A DNA stretch of 64,000 nucleotides from Undaria pinnatifida (lineage: Eukaryota; Sar; Phaeophyceae; Laminariales; Alariaceae). Under the pieces are notes generated by a model. That model was not told where the DNA came from. It did no database searches and was given only the letters and a program-made list of their open reading frames with translations. Shown piece by piece: positions 23,207 through 34,306 of this stretch (within the stretch, counting starts at the first letter, position 1; each line of letters begins with the position of its first letter). The stretch covers positions 16,134,573 through 16,198,572 of the forward strand of contig JABAKD010000027.1 of assembly GCA_012845835.1 (NCBI GenBank), in the 5' to 3' direction. The translations under genes and the position numbers were made by a program.

Positions 23207-26200
23207 CCCGCACGAAGTTTCAGCTTCTGCGTCTGTGCCTAGTTGTGGTTGACTTGGAGTAGCTCGCCTATTTGCTGTCCCTCCCTTCTCCCGCTGGAGC
23301 TCTCCACTCTCGCCCCCCACCATCGTCACGAATAGGCGAGGGTTTATTGTCCATGGAACACTGCAGCCATATCGCCACAGCTATAAATAGCGGCCTTTCT
23401 TCGCTGCAAATCGAACAAAGCGTCTACCCTGCCCCGAGTTCGGAACACCACCAGTCGCAGCCTTCCGTTTGTTCGTTGTTCGCTTCTTCTCCCCTCGCCG
23501 ACCGCCACACACAGCAGCAACAAAACTAAAGGACAAGCATGATGACTACACTGCCATAAGTATGCAGCCAGCGTGCAATCTACACACTATTATATGCTAC
23601 CCCGTCTACTCGGTGGAGAACCATGGACCCCACAGAAAGGACCCAGGAAGGAAAAATGTGATCCAATATGTTTTGTGCGCACGCGCTGCTTTTTTACTAC
23701 TTTTTTTTTCTTCTTTTTTTTTCTATCCTCCTGGGGATCGGGTGAAAAAAGCTTAAGCTCCATACATTACTGTTTGTTACCGATCGCGAGGCTCGGAAAA
23801 ATGAAAGCTCCCACCGCCGCAACCCACGTGTTCTTAGGGACGCACACGTGTAAAACTCTTTTGTTTTTGTTTTCTACGAGTATGTAGTGACACTCGGTGA
23901 CAGCGGGTGGAACAGGTTGTTGAACGGTAGGTCGACGGGTTTCACCGGAAGACTGGAATACACGCACACCACACGTACAAGTCATACACATTATTTTACA
24001 TTGACACAAGGAAAATCAAAATATACCGGTACGAAAATATCACATTAGACTGTAGTCTATGCTTGTTTGTTGATACTGTACCTGGTACCAGGTATACAAT
24101 ATCGCATGCGTTCGCCGCACAATCTTACAGTCTGCAGACGCGTGGGTATAATCAGCAATGCTATAGTCTATGTATCCCGTCCTTCCAGTGTTCGTCACCA
24201 TTTGCAATGGTATGAGTATGGCTCTTGAAGTGTTCTCGGGCGTGGTCGTGAACATGAATTAATTGGTGTCGAGTAACACCTCGATCTAAAGTCCAGACTA
24301 CACAAAGAAAGGGGTTTGGGGCAAAGGGGGGGCGAGAAACAAGAAACAAAGCTGAGGAAAATAGCTGAAACCGAAACCGTCCAATTTTTTTATCCAACCA
24401 CCAACCACACTGATTTTTTTTTGAATCTGCCATTACAACGCAGCACAGCCACCATGTACACTGGGCTCGCAAATACGACACCCACCGCTTGCTGTTACGC
24501 GTGTGCTGTTTATTCAGCTGGAAGTTCAGTATGCCAGTCACAGCTGGAGCCTCCATTATTATCAAGAACCCACGAAACGGAAAACATAGCAGGCATTTAG
24601 TCTAGACTATAGTCTACTGGCGACGTTTTGACTTCCTATCCTTGCGATGATCCCGAGCCCCCTATGCCCCCCTTCTCCAGATTCTTGACATCGTACCGTG
24701 AAGGTGATTGCTATCTTACCGTCAACTTAAACGTCAATACGGCACCCATCCCAGGTGGTTTAGGCGATGATTGTTTCTACCATATGCGATGAACATGACA
24801 GGAAGATGGGAGGGGGGAACAAAAATGACGACTACGAAAAAAGCAGTGCTGCAGCGTTCAGCCGTTTCAGCGTGATCCCGCCGCATTTTTCTCTGCTTCA
24901 TTGCCGTGTGGCCTTTCACAGCAGAGTAGCACTACTTGCCGCTGGCCCCAGTACCACGCTCCCGTCCTTGTTTGAGCGCTCCAAACACGTGCTGGTGTTG
25001 TGCTGAAGTGCTGACATCGACTATCAGGGCAGGTGAGCTTACGCAATTCAATTTACAAAGCTTCTGCTTTCGCATCTTGATGACACAACAACAGCGGCGA
25101 GCAGGTATGTTGAGTTTGTTTCAGTACTTGTACGATCGTACGGCATTAGACTAAAAATTGTCTACGAGGTACACCAGGTATGCTGCTGTACCGGTAGCTG
25201 GTAGGTTGCACTACACCACAAGCACCTTTTTCGCAGCAGTGTGTACGCGTTGTTCGAGGTATTTGGTTTGACGTGGCCACATCCGACTTATCGTGCCGGA
25301 TGCTGATCGCCGGTTGATTTGGCCACGTGTCCACGATAGCAGTGTGCCCTTGGGTATTCCATGAAACAGCAGCTTACTGCTGCGTACTGGTGCGTGCCTG
25401 CCATCTCTTCTGCCCCTTGTTTCTCAGTGCCACTCTGTTGTTCCAGGTACTACTGGCATACCAGGTATGACATAGTACAAAATGAGCACCTGTGCCCGTA
25501 CTCGTACCAGTGTACTGCTTCACCAGTTACCAGTACACCAACATGTACGAATCGTACGCGTACGTACTGCTGTGGTGCACTTTTATCTCTCAGCAGTCAG
25601 ACCCTCGATGACGTCTATACCAACTGATTCGTCTCCCCCTTGGGTAAAAAGCACTCGTCCCATACACTGCTGCACCTGGTATAGACTATAAGAAGAGTGC
25701 TCGTATTTCGTACGTACGTGAAGCGGGTACACAGCAGCAGTAGTATTAATAGTGCGACCCTCAGGGGACAGGCCGGGTCGACATACACACGCATCCGTAT
25801 ACAACGGCAGCTTGCGCTGCTGGGGTTGTAACGAAGACCAATGATAGGGACAGCTTACGCTATACCTACAATGGGACCCCAAGGGTGCGCCAGCTAGCGT
25901 TGGGCTGCGAAAGCAACTGAGTTAAATCGACACACGACGCGTATGAAAATACGTGGAAGTGTGGTGAGCTAAAGCTTTATTTTTCCCCATCCGCCGGAGG
26001 ATGAAGAAAAAAAAAAAAAAAAAAGTGCGCAGCAGCACCGCAGAACTAGCAGCAGCAGCAGCAACAGACGGCTCGTTAAGCTTCTATTTCTTGGAAAATG
26101 CTCTATATACAAGAACAGTATTAATAGTATCACAGTGCAGCAGCAGCAGTAAGCGTAGTAGCGCCCACGAATGCGGATGGCTCCAGCTGGCCCTGTCAAA

Positions 26201-27256
26201 AAATAACTGCATGTACAAACAACGCAGCTTGCAAAGATGAGTATTGACCTGAAATTCGTCAAACTCACGGCTGACGTGCTTAAAAATTAGTTATAAAATT
26301 TAAAAACAAAATAATAGGACCCTCCCATCAAGTGACAAAACTCACCCGCAAAGTACATTACAAGTACTCGTACCAACAACGCAGCTTGCAAAGATGCGTA
26401 TCGACCTTAAGTTCGTCAAACTCACAGCTGACGTCCTTCCAATAGTTTTTCAAAACAGAATGTTACAGAATTGCACCAGCCGCCTGTGGTGCGAGCTTCA
26501 TATGCAGGGCCGATAGCGAAACAGTGCATAGTCGTGTCGTATCGTGTTGTCCGGGGATGTAAGGGGTGTTTGGGTACTGTGCTGTATTATAAAAATGAAA
26601 ATACACTCCAGCTGTGAGATCGAAGATTTCGTTGAAACTCAACTTTGCAAGCTGTGTGTGATACTCCGATCGCGCGTATTACGAGTGTATTATAATACCC
26701 AAAATGTCCTCATGTTTTCGAACGGAGTGATATTCTACCATACCAAATTCTGTGCAAAGTTACAGAACATGCTCTTTTGTCATTTTTGCTAAGCCATAAC
26801 AAATACCAACATACTGGTTGCACTGGTATGGAGCTCGTGCTTCCACAGCTGAAGCGGTATCTGTCGTTTGACGAGGTAACCTTCCCACTATACACGGGCC
26901 CCCTCCATTACGTTACACGCAAAACGTATGGTTTGCCCTTGTACGTCTTACAGACAACATAAGCTACGCCCGTGTCGGAAGGCTACCGTCGGAAAGCTCA
27001 CCACTCGATCGGACTTGCAAGAAATTGTTCGTGCTCCTGCAGCTGTACATACCAATACCTGTCGTTTTTGATGAGATATAGTTCCCGGCATACGTGGAAA
27101 GCCCTCCGTTCTGTAACGCAATACCACGTACTTGCCCTGCACTTGTTACAGACAACAGCCCTATCTACCGCCCGTAGCGGAGGAGCTGTTGTCGGAAAAG
27201 CGAGGACTGTATCGGTCTATCGGTCTATCGATCCGAATTATCCTTATCACCAGAGG
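23207..27256. other. Intergenic, repeat-bearing, no firm gene
   Basis: I see no supported exon in this 4 kb. It holds the perfect palindrome TACCTGGTACCAGGTA at 24079-24094, related motifs near 25443-25470, CAG-rich patches near 25730 and 26045, two TATTAATAGT copies (25744, 26119) and a cluster of dispersed CAGCTTGCAAAG modules (26215-26705). Frames of 80-130 codons here have no protein-like character. Confidence 0.5.
26215..26705. repeat. Cluster of CAGCTTGCAAAGATGAGT modules
   Basis: Two direct units about 157 bp apart (26225-26280 and 26382-26436) carry GCAGCTTGCAAAGATG, a TCGACCTxAAxTTCGTCAAA centre and CTCAC(G/A)GCTGACGT. A third copy in opposite orientation (26609-26653) has the arms of the fold-back element at 7452-8655. 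The spacer with GGACCCTCCCATCAAGTGAC also appears, reversed, at about 45395-45460, so a longer dispersed family is represented. Confidence 0.8.
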
Positions 27257-30200
27257 ATGTCGCTCACCTGCGCGAAGCGATTGAGAAAAGAGATGCACAA
27301 GCTGCAAACTTCTCCCCCGGACGAAGACATCCGCTTGTGCGCGGACGAGGACGATTTTCGGCAGTGGAAGGCGCACATAAGGGGCCCGCCGGATACACCG
27401 TTTGCGGGAGGTAAGACACGATAAATAGTAATAGTAAGGAATTTTTGCATAAGGAGTCAAACTCTTTGGGACTCATGAAAACATTGGTTGAAACGAGAGG
27501 GACGATGTTGTCATCCGTCTAGAAAGAGCGAGCACCACCACCAGCACCGTCAGCAGCAGCAGCAGCAGCAGCAGCAGCACGAGTATGATCAGACCACGCT
27601 TCGCGCGTGTTGTGCGACCCCTTGCGGACGCACCCCCTACCCCAAGAGCCCGAGCTGGTTCGTGTTACCACAGCATGGCTATGGCTGTAAGCGACATATT
27701 TGGTGTTTTTCCCCCTCTGGAGTCCCGAAAGAATTAATACTGCTGTAGGTAGTGGTGGGTGGGCATGACTTCTATCATACTCTTAAGAGCTTTAGGGCCC
27801 TGCGTTGGCTTAGTTGTTTTGACCTTCAGGACCTTTAGAACTAAGTTACTACTTCGAAGTAGTTAATGGTTGGGTGGCGCAGTATAATGCTTTGGTTCCA
27901 TTTGCTAACAACGCGCACCTCGTGTCCGTACCAGGCGTCTACGAGCTGAAGATTACAGTGGGACTGCATTACCCCATGGTGCCTCCGACAATGATGTTCG
28001 TCACCAAAATATTCCACCCCAACATACACTTCAATGTGAGCCGCGCACGTATTTTATCCGCCTGCACTGATTGTAGGGAGCTGCTACTTGGGCGTTGATG
28101 TTGATCGGTTTATACACGTTTTGAGATCAGCAATTCGGGGCTGACCGCTGGGCTGCTTTGGTCATTCGAAATTCTCGATGCGGGGTTCCACGCGTACGGA
28201 GAGGCTTTCGCTGTCGCCCCTGCTGGCGGTTGCGCTGGGGTTCGAATCTCAGCTGGTGTATTACGCAAGGCGTTTTTTCCAACACGGCATCCTTCACAAA
28301 TAACGTCACGCTTCACCCACCACAATAACAGTTTCTTCTGCGCTTTCTTTCTTCGCCCATCGCCGAATGTGCAAAAGCGCGGGTTGGGCAAAACTCGATG
28401 ACATGTTCCATGATTTATCTTTCCATCCGACAGTGTGCAGCGTTAGTGTCATTAGTGTCAAAGTAAAAAATGCGATGAAATATCACTAATAATTAAATGA
28501 ATACCACGAAAAGTAAAAAAATCCAACCACCAACAACTGCTCGATAGCTATCGATGGGCAGAGGGAACGCCAAACCTTATACGCAATAAAAATGAAGGTG
28601 AGCACCGAGGGATAGAAGAGAAACCACCTGTTACCCCGGCGTGTCCAGAAGGCCGTCGCGGGTAAACCTTCTTCCTGGTATTAATTATAGTTGAGTTGGA
28701 AAGTATAAACAGTAAGAACAAAACTAAAAATCGTATGCTGTTCGACACAGCATGGCAGAACGCAGCACAAATGGCCCCCACGGGGTCGCTCACTGTTCAA
28801 TCTCGGTCACTGTGGACGCTGTTTGCATATGATACTGCTCAAAAGCGCATGATTATATGTACGTGATCACTTTAGGTGGTGTTCATTATGTAATGGCAAA
28901 AAAATGCACAAACACATTGGCATAGCCTTGCCTCCTCTAAGACTCCACTCACGATGTGGAGATTAACTACTTGAAACATGAATGAGATAATTCTGCAGCA
29001 GCATGAGGGGTAACCTTGCCCGTAGTCTTGGTAGCCCACGGTTGCAAGCGGTAACTAATGTATTGACGCTCGCCGACGCCCTCTCTCTCTCCTGTTCTTG
29101 CGCGGGTCAGACTGGTGAGATCTGCCTGAATATTCTCAAGAAGGAGTGGTCTCCCGCCTGGAGTCTCCAGGTGCGGCGCTGGCAGCGGTGCATCAGTGTT
29201 GGCGTTGTTGTGGTACAAATGTAGTATGACACCTACTAAAAAGCCGAGACAGCAGTGTGTGCTCTGTCACGATACAGCTGTTGTACGTGATACTCACTAA
29301 GAAACGGAGACGGTAGCGTGGGCTCTTGTTACGGTGCAGCTGTGGTACGTGATGCTTACTATGAAGCCGAGACAGCGGTGTGTGTTCTGTCTCGGTGCAG
29401 CTGTCGTACATGACGCCTACATGTGCTGTACCGAGAAACAGAACACTCAGGGAGCCAGGCTGAGATTTTACAGGGAAATAAATAATCCCTACTCGTTTAT
29501 GTTGGACTTGGTGTAGAACGCGCCCCTTTCCCGAGTATAAAATGCAGGCTAGGCCCGCATCCGAGTTTGTTACGGTAACGAGGTGCCCTGTACCTCGTGT
29601 GTCCTGTACCTCGAAGGTACTGTTTTTGTACAGTAGCACCTCTGGACATCCCAAGATTTGTTCCATTTGGAGCGAGTGTGTTGACCACTACCGCATACAC
29701 TGGTAGGTGTCAAATCTCTTGTGCATGCTTGTGTGCTGGTTTGTGCGTTGCGTTCCACGGGTGTTCCTTGTGTCATATCTACCGAAAGAGCCACCTACTG
29801 CGGTGATATCTCGTAAATCCGCGAACTCCGATATCGCTTTATTGACCCCGTGAATGCTGCGATACATATTCGTAGTCTAATTGCCTTACGACCTGTTGCT
29901 TTTGTTGCCGTCTCCCAGGGTGCCTGCAGGGCGATCTTGGCACTTCTCGCCCACCCCGAGGCAGACAGTCCCCTCAATTGCGATGCAGGTCAGACACGTG
30001 CTTCGATAGGGATAGGAACGCCAAGTCATCCCGCAGTATGTCAACAGTTTCACTTCTATATGCTGTCTGATGTACGATTTGCTTCAGTTATGTGTGTCTG
30101 TGGTTTCCTGAGGCATTCTTTGCTTTTTTTGTGCTCTGCTGCGACTCTTCGCGACCACCCAACGAGACTCATTGCATAACAAAAAATATCGATCTTAACA

Positions 30201-30358
30201 AAAATAACCGCTCTGAACGAAACTGACTGCTCATGCTCGCAGGGAACATGGTGAGGGCAGGCGATATGAGAGCGTTTCGCTCTATGGCCTGTTTGTATAA
30301 GGAGGAGATGGCTTCCAAGGAGTGGCCTCCACGTTGTTATCTTGGGAGTTCGTGGTGA
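27257..30358 (+). CDS. PEX4: Peroxisomal ubiquitin-conjugating enzyme E2 (PEX4/UBC21-like), five exons
   Basis: Exons: 27257-27410, 27935-28035, 29111-29170, 29919-29988, 30243-30358; 166 residues, TGA stop. Donors are GTAAGA, GTGAGC, GTGCGG and GTCAGA, and all phases agree. The product spans a whole UBC fold: N-terminal helix with RLRKEMHKL, WKAHIRGPPDTPFAGG, then GVYELKITVGLHYPMVPP, KIFHPNIHFN (the HPN motif at about residues 79-81), TGEICLNILKKEWSPAWSL with the catalytic cysteine at residue 90, and ILALLAHPEADSPLNCDAGN. The last run is characteristic of plant UBC21/PEX4. That enzyme monoubiquitinates the receptor PEX5 at the peroxisome membrane, with PEX22 as anchor, so the receptor can be recycled. 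The C-terminus (GDMRAFRSMACLYKEEMA) is normal for the family. The start is the only suitable ATG before the helix. Another E2 of the same subfamily is possible but less likely. Confidence 0.9.
27550..27579. repeat. CAG triplet run in PEX4 intron 1
   Basis: About ten CAG units lie in intron 1 of the E2 gene. They are not coding in the spliced model. Confidence 0.9.
28555..28770 (+). repeat. Dispersed repeat family 2, copy in PEX4 intron 2
   Basis: This segment shares CCTTATACGCAATAAAAATGAA, GTGTCCAGAAGGCC, GGGTAAA(C/T)C and GAGTTGGAAAGTA with 59325-59525. A reversed relative lies at 30640-30740 (CTTCTGGACAAGCCGTGG and CGCGCATAGGGTTCAGC). No coding potential is apparent. Confidence 0.6.
29224..29425. 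repeat. Three ~69 bp tandem units in PEX4 intron 3
   Basis: Each unit runs through AAGCCGAGACAGC(A/G)GTGTGTG, (T/C)TCTGTC, GGTGCAGCTGT(T/G/C)GTACxTGA and (C/A)CTACT. Long frames across both strands of this array are repeat artefacts, not genes. Confidence 0.85.
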
Positions 30359-31128
30359 TAGAGGGCGTGTTTTTGGATTTTTTTTTAATCGCTCCATGAG
30401 GAAGGTTTGTATCTGGCGTCTGCCAGCTGTTGTGCGCCCTCAACCACGTAATGTTTCGAACTTTTTTTTTTACCGTCGCGAGTGGCCCGTGCGGAAAACC
30501 GTGTAATTTTTCGTCGCCGCGGAATAGCAGTTATACAGTAGACGCTTCTCACGATGAGCGAGTCTGCTTGTATGTACCTGGTACCAGGGTATCACTTCCG
30601 AAGCAGCCTGAGGCTTTTTTTTTCTTCTTTTTTTTTTGCACACTTCTACTTTCCAGCTTCTGGACAAGCCGTGGTCACAGGTGTCGTCCCTTCTCCCCCC
30701 GGTTCTCGCCTTCAATTTTATCGCGCATAGGGTTCAGCAAACCCACTGTTCGTCGATTTTTCATCGACTGTTGCTAACTCAAGTTCTCGCGCTTTCCGCA
30801 AGTCAATTTGTTCACAAGAAAAAGTCCCCACGAATTTATGCGAGCTGTTGTTGTTCTCACATTAACTCGCATAATCAAGTCCGTGGTCACAGGAAAGGCT
30901 CCAGTTACTCTGGAGCTGCGGAATACCCCAGGGAAAAACACAAACAACCCAAGGTGGTACACGCATATATCACAGCTGACGCAATTCATGCCTCCACCAG
31001 AAACATATAAATGTGAAATCGGGAGTCAGTCTACGATGTGCCAGGTCCATACCGGTGCGTGCGTCTCATTACTCACGTCTGGAGAAACCGACTATACCGC
31101 TTGCCACCCAAGAAAAACCACCACCTAT
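30359..31128. other. Intergenic between PEX4 and repeat copy B
   Basis: It contains a near-palindrome TACCTGGTACCAGG at 30575-30588, a reversed copy of dispersed family 2 (about 30640-30740) and T-rich tracts. I see no exon. Confidence 0.5.
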
Positions 31129-31461
31129 ATATTATACGTAGTATCTATCACTACGCATACGCACGACAGACGTACGTCAATTGGAAAAAAGGAACACAGA
31201 AAAGAACAGAAGATAAAGGAAAGGAAAGTAAAGACAAAAAAGCGAAACAAAACGAAAAAGGAAAGGGAATGAAAGAATAAGACAAGAAAAGCAAGAAAAG
31301 ACAAGACAAGAAGAGGAAGCAAGGAAAGGAAAAAAGAGCAGAAAAAAAAGAAAAAAAGGGAAGAAAAATGTCATAGTAGCAGACCCTAGGAACTGGCTAA
31401 AGACGGCTTTGGGCTCATAGAGGGTATAAAGTGCATCATCAATGGCACTGGGGAGAGAACG
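31129..31461. repeat. Dispersed repeat copy B, left part, interrupted by copia
   Basis: It matches 6590-6875 up to the point GGCACTGGGGAGAG and then ends in GAACG, the five-base target duplication next to the left LTR. The rest of the same copy resumes at 38575. Confidence 0.85.
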
Positions 31462-31748
31462 TGTTTGTTGATCCCTACGAAGCGTAGAGGGCTTACCCGT
31501 TGAGCTGACAATAGTGGGGTAGTGAAGTCACCGGTATGAAGACAAGTATAAGACGTACATATATAAATTAAGTTGCTCCTAGCCAAGGCGCAGCGTGGAG
31601 TGCGCTCGCCAGGAAGAAAGGCGGATAAATAGGCGGAGTATTTCCACCATCCCGATATCCCGCTATTATGTAGCCAACTTATCACTGGAAACCCCTACAA
31701 TACTCAACCGTCATCATATCCGCATCATATCCAAGCATACAATCAACA
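31462..31748 (-). repeat. 3' LTR of the copia element
   Basis: 287 bp, TG...CA, identical by eye to 38288-38574. On the minus strand it includes a TATA-like TTTATATATG. It should supply the element's transcription stop. Confidence 0.95.
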
Positions 31749-32394
31749 GCCTCCCTGCTTCGTAAATGATACGGTATGATGCTACATTGTCATATCATCA
31801 GGGTAAAACGATTCAATGAAAAATTCGGTCAATCAATATCCTCCCAGTACCTCCGTGACAAGAAAGATTGCAACACCATAGTCCTTAAAAAGCACTCCAT
31901 AAATCTAGAGATACAATTCAGGGACAGTATCCAGCATCAATCTCCACGAACCTAAGATCTAAGTCGTAAAATCCTGAGTCCAAATACAAAAACTCAAATC
32001 CGAAATTCATAGACCGAAAAATCAAATCCGAAAATTCAAACATCGGCCTTAAATTCAGCATTCAGCCTTGCCTTATAAAACGGTTGTCAGCTCCATAGAA
32101 CAGGGGTGCCAACAAGTGTGATTGGACAGCAGTCTCAAAACTCACTTTCGAATGAGACAAACGCCTCCCGGCTGGGTACATACTAAAAATCCATTCAAAT
32201 TCCAAACGCTCAAATCCCGAGAAAGGTAATGCCATACTAGACAACGCAATCGCGAAAACAGTAATGTTTCAAAAACAAAGAAATAGTTACTTGCCTCCCT
32301 AACTACCATGCACTCTTTAAAAGTACGAAAATCCAGCTAGTATATGCAGAATAATCCGTCAAGAAACAATTCAAATCAGCTCGCGAAAAAGTTA

Positions 32395-32450
32395 GTCGCC
32401 CTCGGGTTCAGACGTATCGAACTCGTCGAGTTTGAGACCTTTTTCCTACT
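32395..32450 (-). pseudogene. Stray copy of a reverse-transcriptase segment in the copia 3' region
   Basis: About 55 bases including GGTTCAGxCGxATCGAACTC and TCGAGTTT match 33559-33615 inside the RT frame of the same element. The copy is diverged and not in frame with anything. The 1.1 kb between the RT stop and the 3' LTR (31749-32890) otherwise has no coding sequence, so it may be a patchwork of captured or duplicated element pieces. Confidence 0.65.
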
Positions 32451-32544
32451 TAACGAGCCATAATCCTCTCAAGTGGTCAAGCGAATCCTTCCCCGCACAA
32501 ACGTTAACAGGTGGGCGTGACCCCTCCTTGCAGGATGAAAACTA

Positions 32545-32830
32545 AACGGTTTGGCTCAGCTGGGTATCATTACGGGGCTAGTTGAGGAACCCATAGACTG
32601 ATTACGCAGGGATGACCCCCGGTAGTTTACCGAGAAACCGTTGCCGTCCCCGAACCCCAAAAACAATATAAACCGGACGATTTGGCTCAGCTGGGTCTCA
32701 TTACGGGGCTAGTTGAGAAAACCATAGACTGATTACGCGGGGATGACCCCGGGTAGTTACCAAAAATCGTCATCGTCCCCAAATCCCCGAAAAATATAAT
32801 CTGAACGATTTGGCTCAGCTATCATTATTA
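32545..32830. repeat. ~123 bp tandem repeats in the copia 3' untranslated region
   Basis: Two full units and the start of a third share GATTTGGCTCAGCTGGGT, TCATTACGGGGCTAGTTGAG, CCATAGACTGATTACGC and GGGATGACCCC. They lie between the pol stop and the 3' LTR. The GGCTCAGCTGGGT core resembles a tRNA D-arm, which may be chance. Confidence 0.85.
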
Positions 32831-32890
32831 AACAGAAAAAAAACGAACCTAGCGTACTAAATCATGACATATTCCACCGTTCTCCCAAAG

Positions 32891-34306
32891 TCAAATGTTC
32901 ATCACAAAATCCCGGTGAAAACGAAAAACTGGACCGGCAAGTGCCTTCGTCAGGAAGTCTGCGTGTTGCTGTTCAGACTCTACGGCGACAATGTCAAACT
33001 CTCCCCTGAATACAAGCTCACGGAGGAAGTGGTGCCTAATGTCGATGTGTTTCGAATTCGACGCGCACACCGGATTATGAGCCAGGTGCCTTGCCCCCTT
33101 GTTGTCCTCAAAAACCGTGATGCATGCGGAACCAAGACCAGGCAAAATAAAACTCCACACGTACCGCAAGAAAATCACCTCCTTGATGGTGTCTGCTAGT
33201 GCTACGTACTCGGCTTCTGTGGTCGAAAGCGTCACGCACTTTTGAGTCCTCGAAAACCAGCACACGCATGCTCCTGCGCACATAACAGCCCCACCGGAAA
33301 CCGACCTCCTATCAGTGGCATTGCTGGCGTAGTCTGCATCCGCATACGCAACCAGCTCCAGTCCCTTACCTCTCTGAAAAGTAATGCCAAAATCACTCGT
33401 GAAAAAAACATACTCTAAAATGCCAACCGCTGTCTTCCAGTGTATCGCCCTGGGCGAGTTGGTGTACCTGGCTACCGCTCTCACTGCGTTCGCAATATCC
33501 GGACGTGTCTGATTGGCAAGCCACATCAAGCACCCTACCAGTTCACGGAAAGGCCAGTCACCCTCAGGTTCAGTCGCATCGAACTCTTCGAGTTTAAGGC
33601 CCTTTTCTAACGGGTTTCTTCTGCCCGAGCTAACGCCGAACTTCAAAGCTGTGTTTTCAGCGAAAGCTTGCTGCGAGATCGTTAAAGTGCCAGCATCCCA
33701 ATCTCTAGAATACCGGCAGCCCGCATACCACCTCAGCTCGCCAAGGTTGTTAATCGGCACTAGGCGGTTCAAGTCTTCGCAGAACTGATCGCATCTAGCC
33801 TTCCGTCCCACTGCGAAGATATCGTCCACATGAACTACTGTTACTATGGAGACAGTTCCAGACTCGACCAAGCGCAAGACACACGCGTCTGCTAGACTCT
33901 GCTCAAAACCAAGACTCTTCATGTGCGATAGCAAGTGGTTGTGCCACGATCTCGACGCTTGTTTCAAGCCGTAGAGACTGCGGTTCAAGCGTACTACCTT
34001 ACCAGACATCTCACCACAACCCCGGGGTAGTCGCATAAAAACATCTTCGTCTAGGTTTGACTGAACAAAAGCCTGCTCTGCATCGAAATGACAAAGATCC
34101 AAATCTAACTCGCAAGCAATGGCACCCAACAAGCGGATGCAGGACGCCGTAGGCGTCGGGGCAAATGTCTCAAAGAAATCGATACCTTCACGCTGCCCGC
34201 AACCCCTCGCTACCAACCTCGCCTTAGCCCTGGTCGCAAAGCCAATCTCATTCGATTTCCAACCGTACACCCACTTCGCCGAAAGAACATTCAGGCCGTT
34301 TGGTTG
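32891..34306 (-). CDS. Copia pol C-terminal part: reverse transcriptase and RNase H
   Basis: The frame begins right after an in-frame TAG (34307-34309) and stays in the same frame as the upstream gag-pol. Visible in order: KARLVARG and FFETFAPT at the RT start, LYGLKQASRSWH, the active-site box VVHVDDIFAVG (HVDD where most copia elements have YVDD), TRPDIANAVRAVARY, then RNase H motifs TTEAEYVALADTIKE and SNSKHIDIRHHFLRE. The enzyme copies element RNA to DNA and removes the RNA strand. No other stop or frameshift is seen. As a separate protein it would lack the first part of the RT domain, so function depends on read-through or on an intact helper copy. Confidence 0.93.
   Translation of the reverse strand, partial: QPNGLNVLSAKWVYGWKSNEIGFATRAKARLVARGCGQREGIDFFETFAPTPTASCIRLLGAIACELDLDLCHFDAEQAFVQSNLDEDVFMRLPRGCGEMSGKVVRLNRSLYGLKQASRSWHNHLLSHMKSLGFEQSLADACVLRLVESGTVSIVTVVHVDDIFAVGRKARCDQFCEDLNRLVPINNLGELRWYAGCRYSRDWDAGTLTISQQAFAENTALKFGVSSGRRNPLEKGLKLEEFDATEPEGDWPFRELVGCLMWLANQTRPDIANAVRAVARYTNSPRAIHWKTAVGILEYVFFTSDFGITFQRGKGLELVAYADADYASNATDRRSVSGGAVMCAGACVCWFSRTQKCVTLSTTEAEYVALADTIKEVIFLRYVWSFILPGLGSACITVFEDNKGARHLAHNPVCASNSKHIDIRHHFLRELVFRGEFDIVAVESEQQHADFLTKALAGPVFRFHRDFVMNI

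Noticed and set aside
28185-28262. tRNA gene suggested by GGTTCGAATC and a paired T arm
   Set aside because: No D arm, anticodon arm or acceptor stem could be placed around it.
29193-29666. 157 codon minus-strand frame
   Set aside because: It runs across the 69 bp tandem array in PEX4 intron 3 and repeats the same peptide, a repeat artefact.
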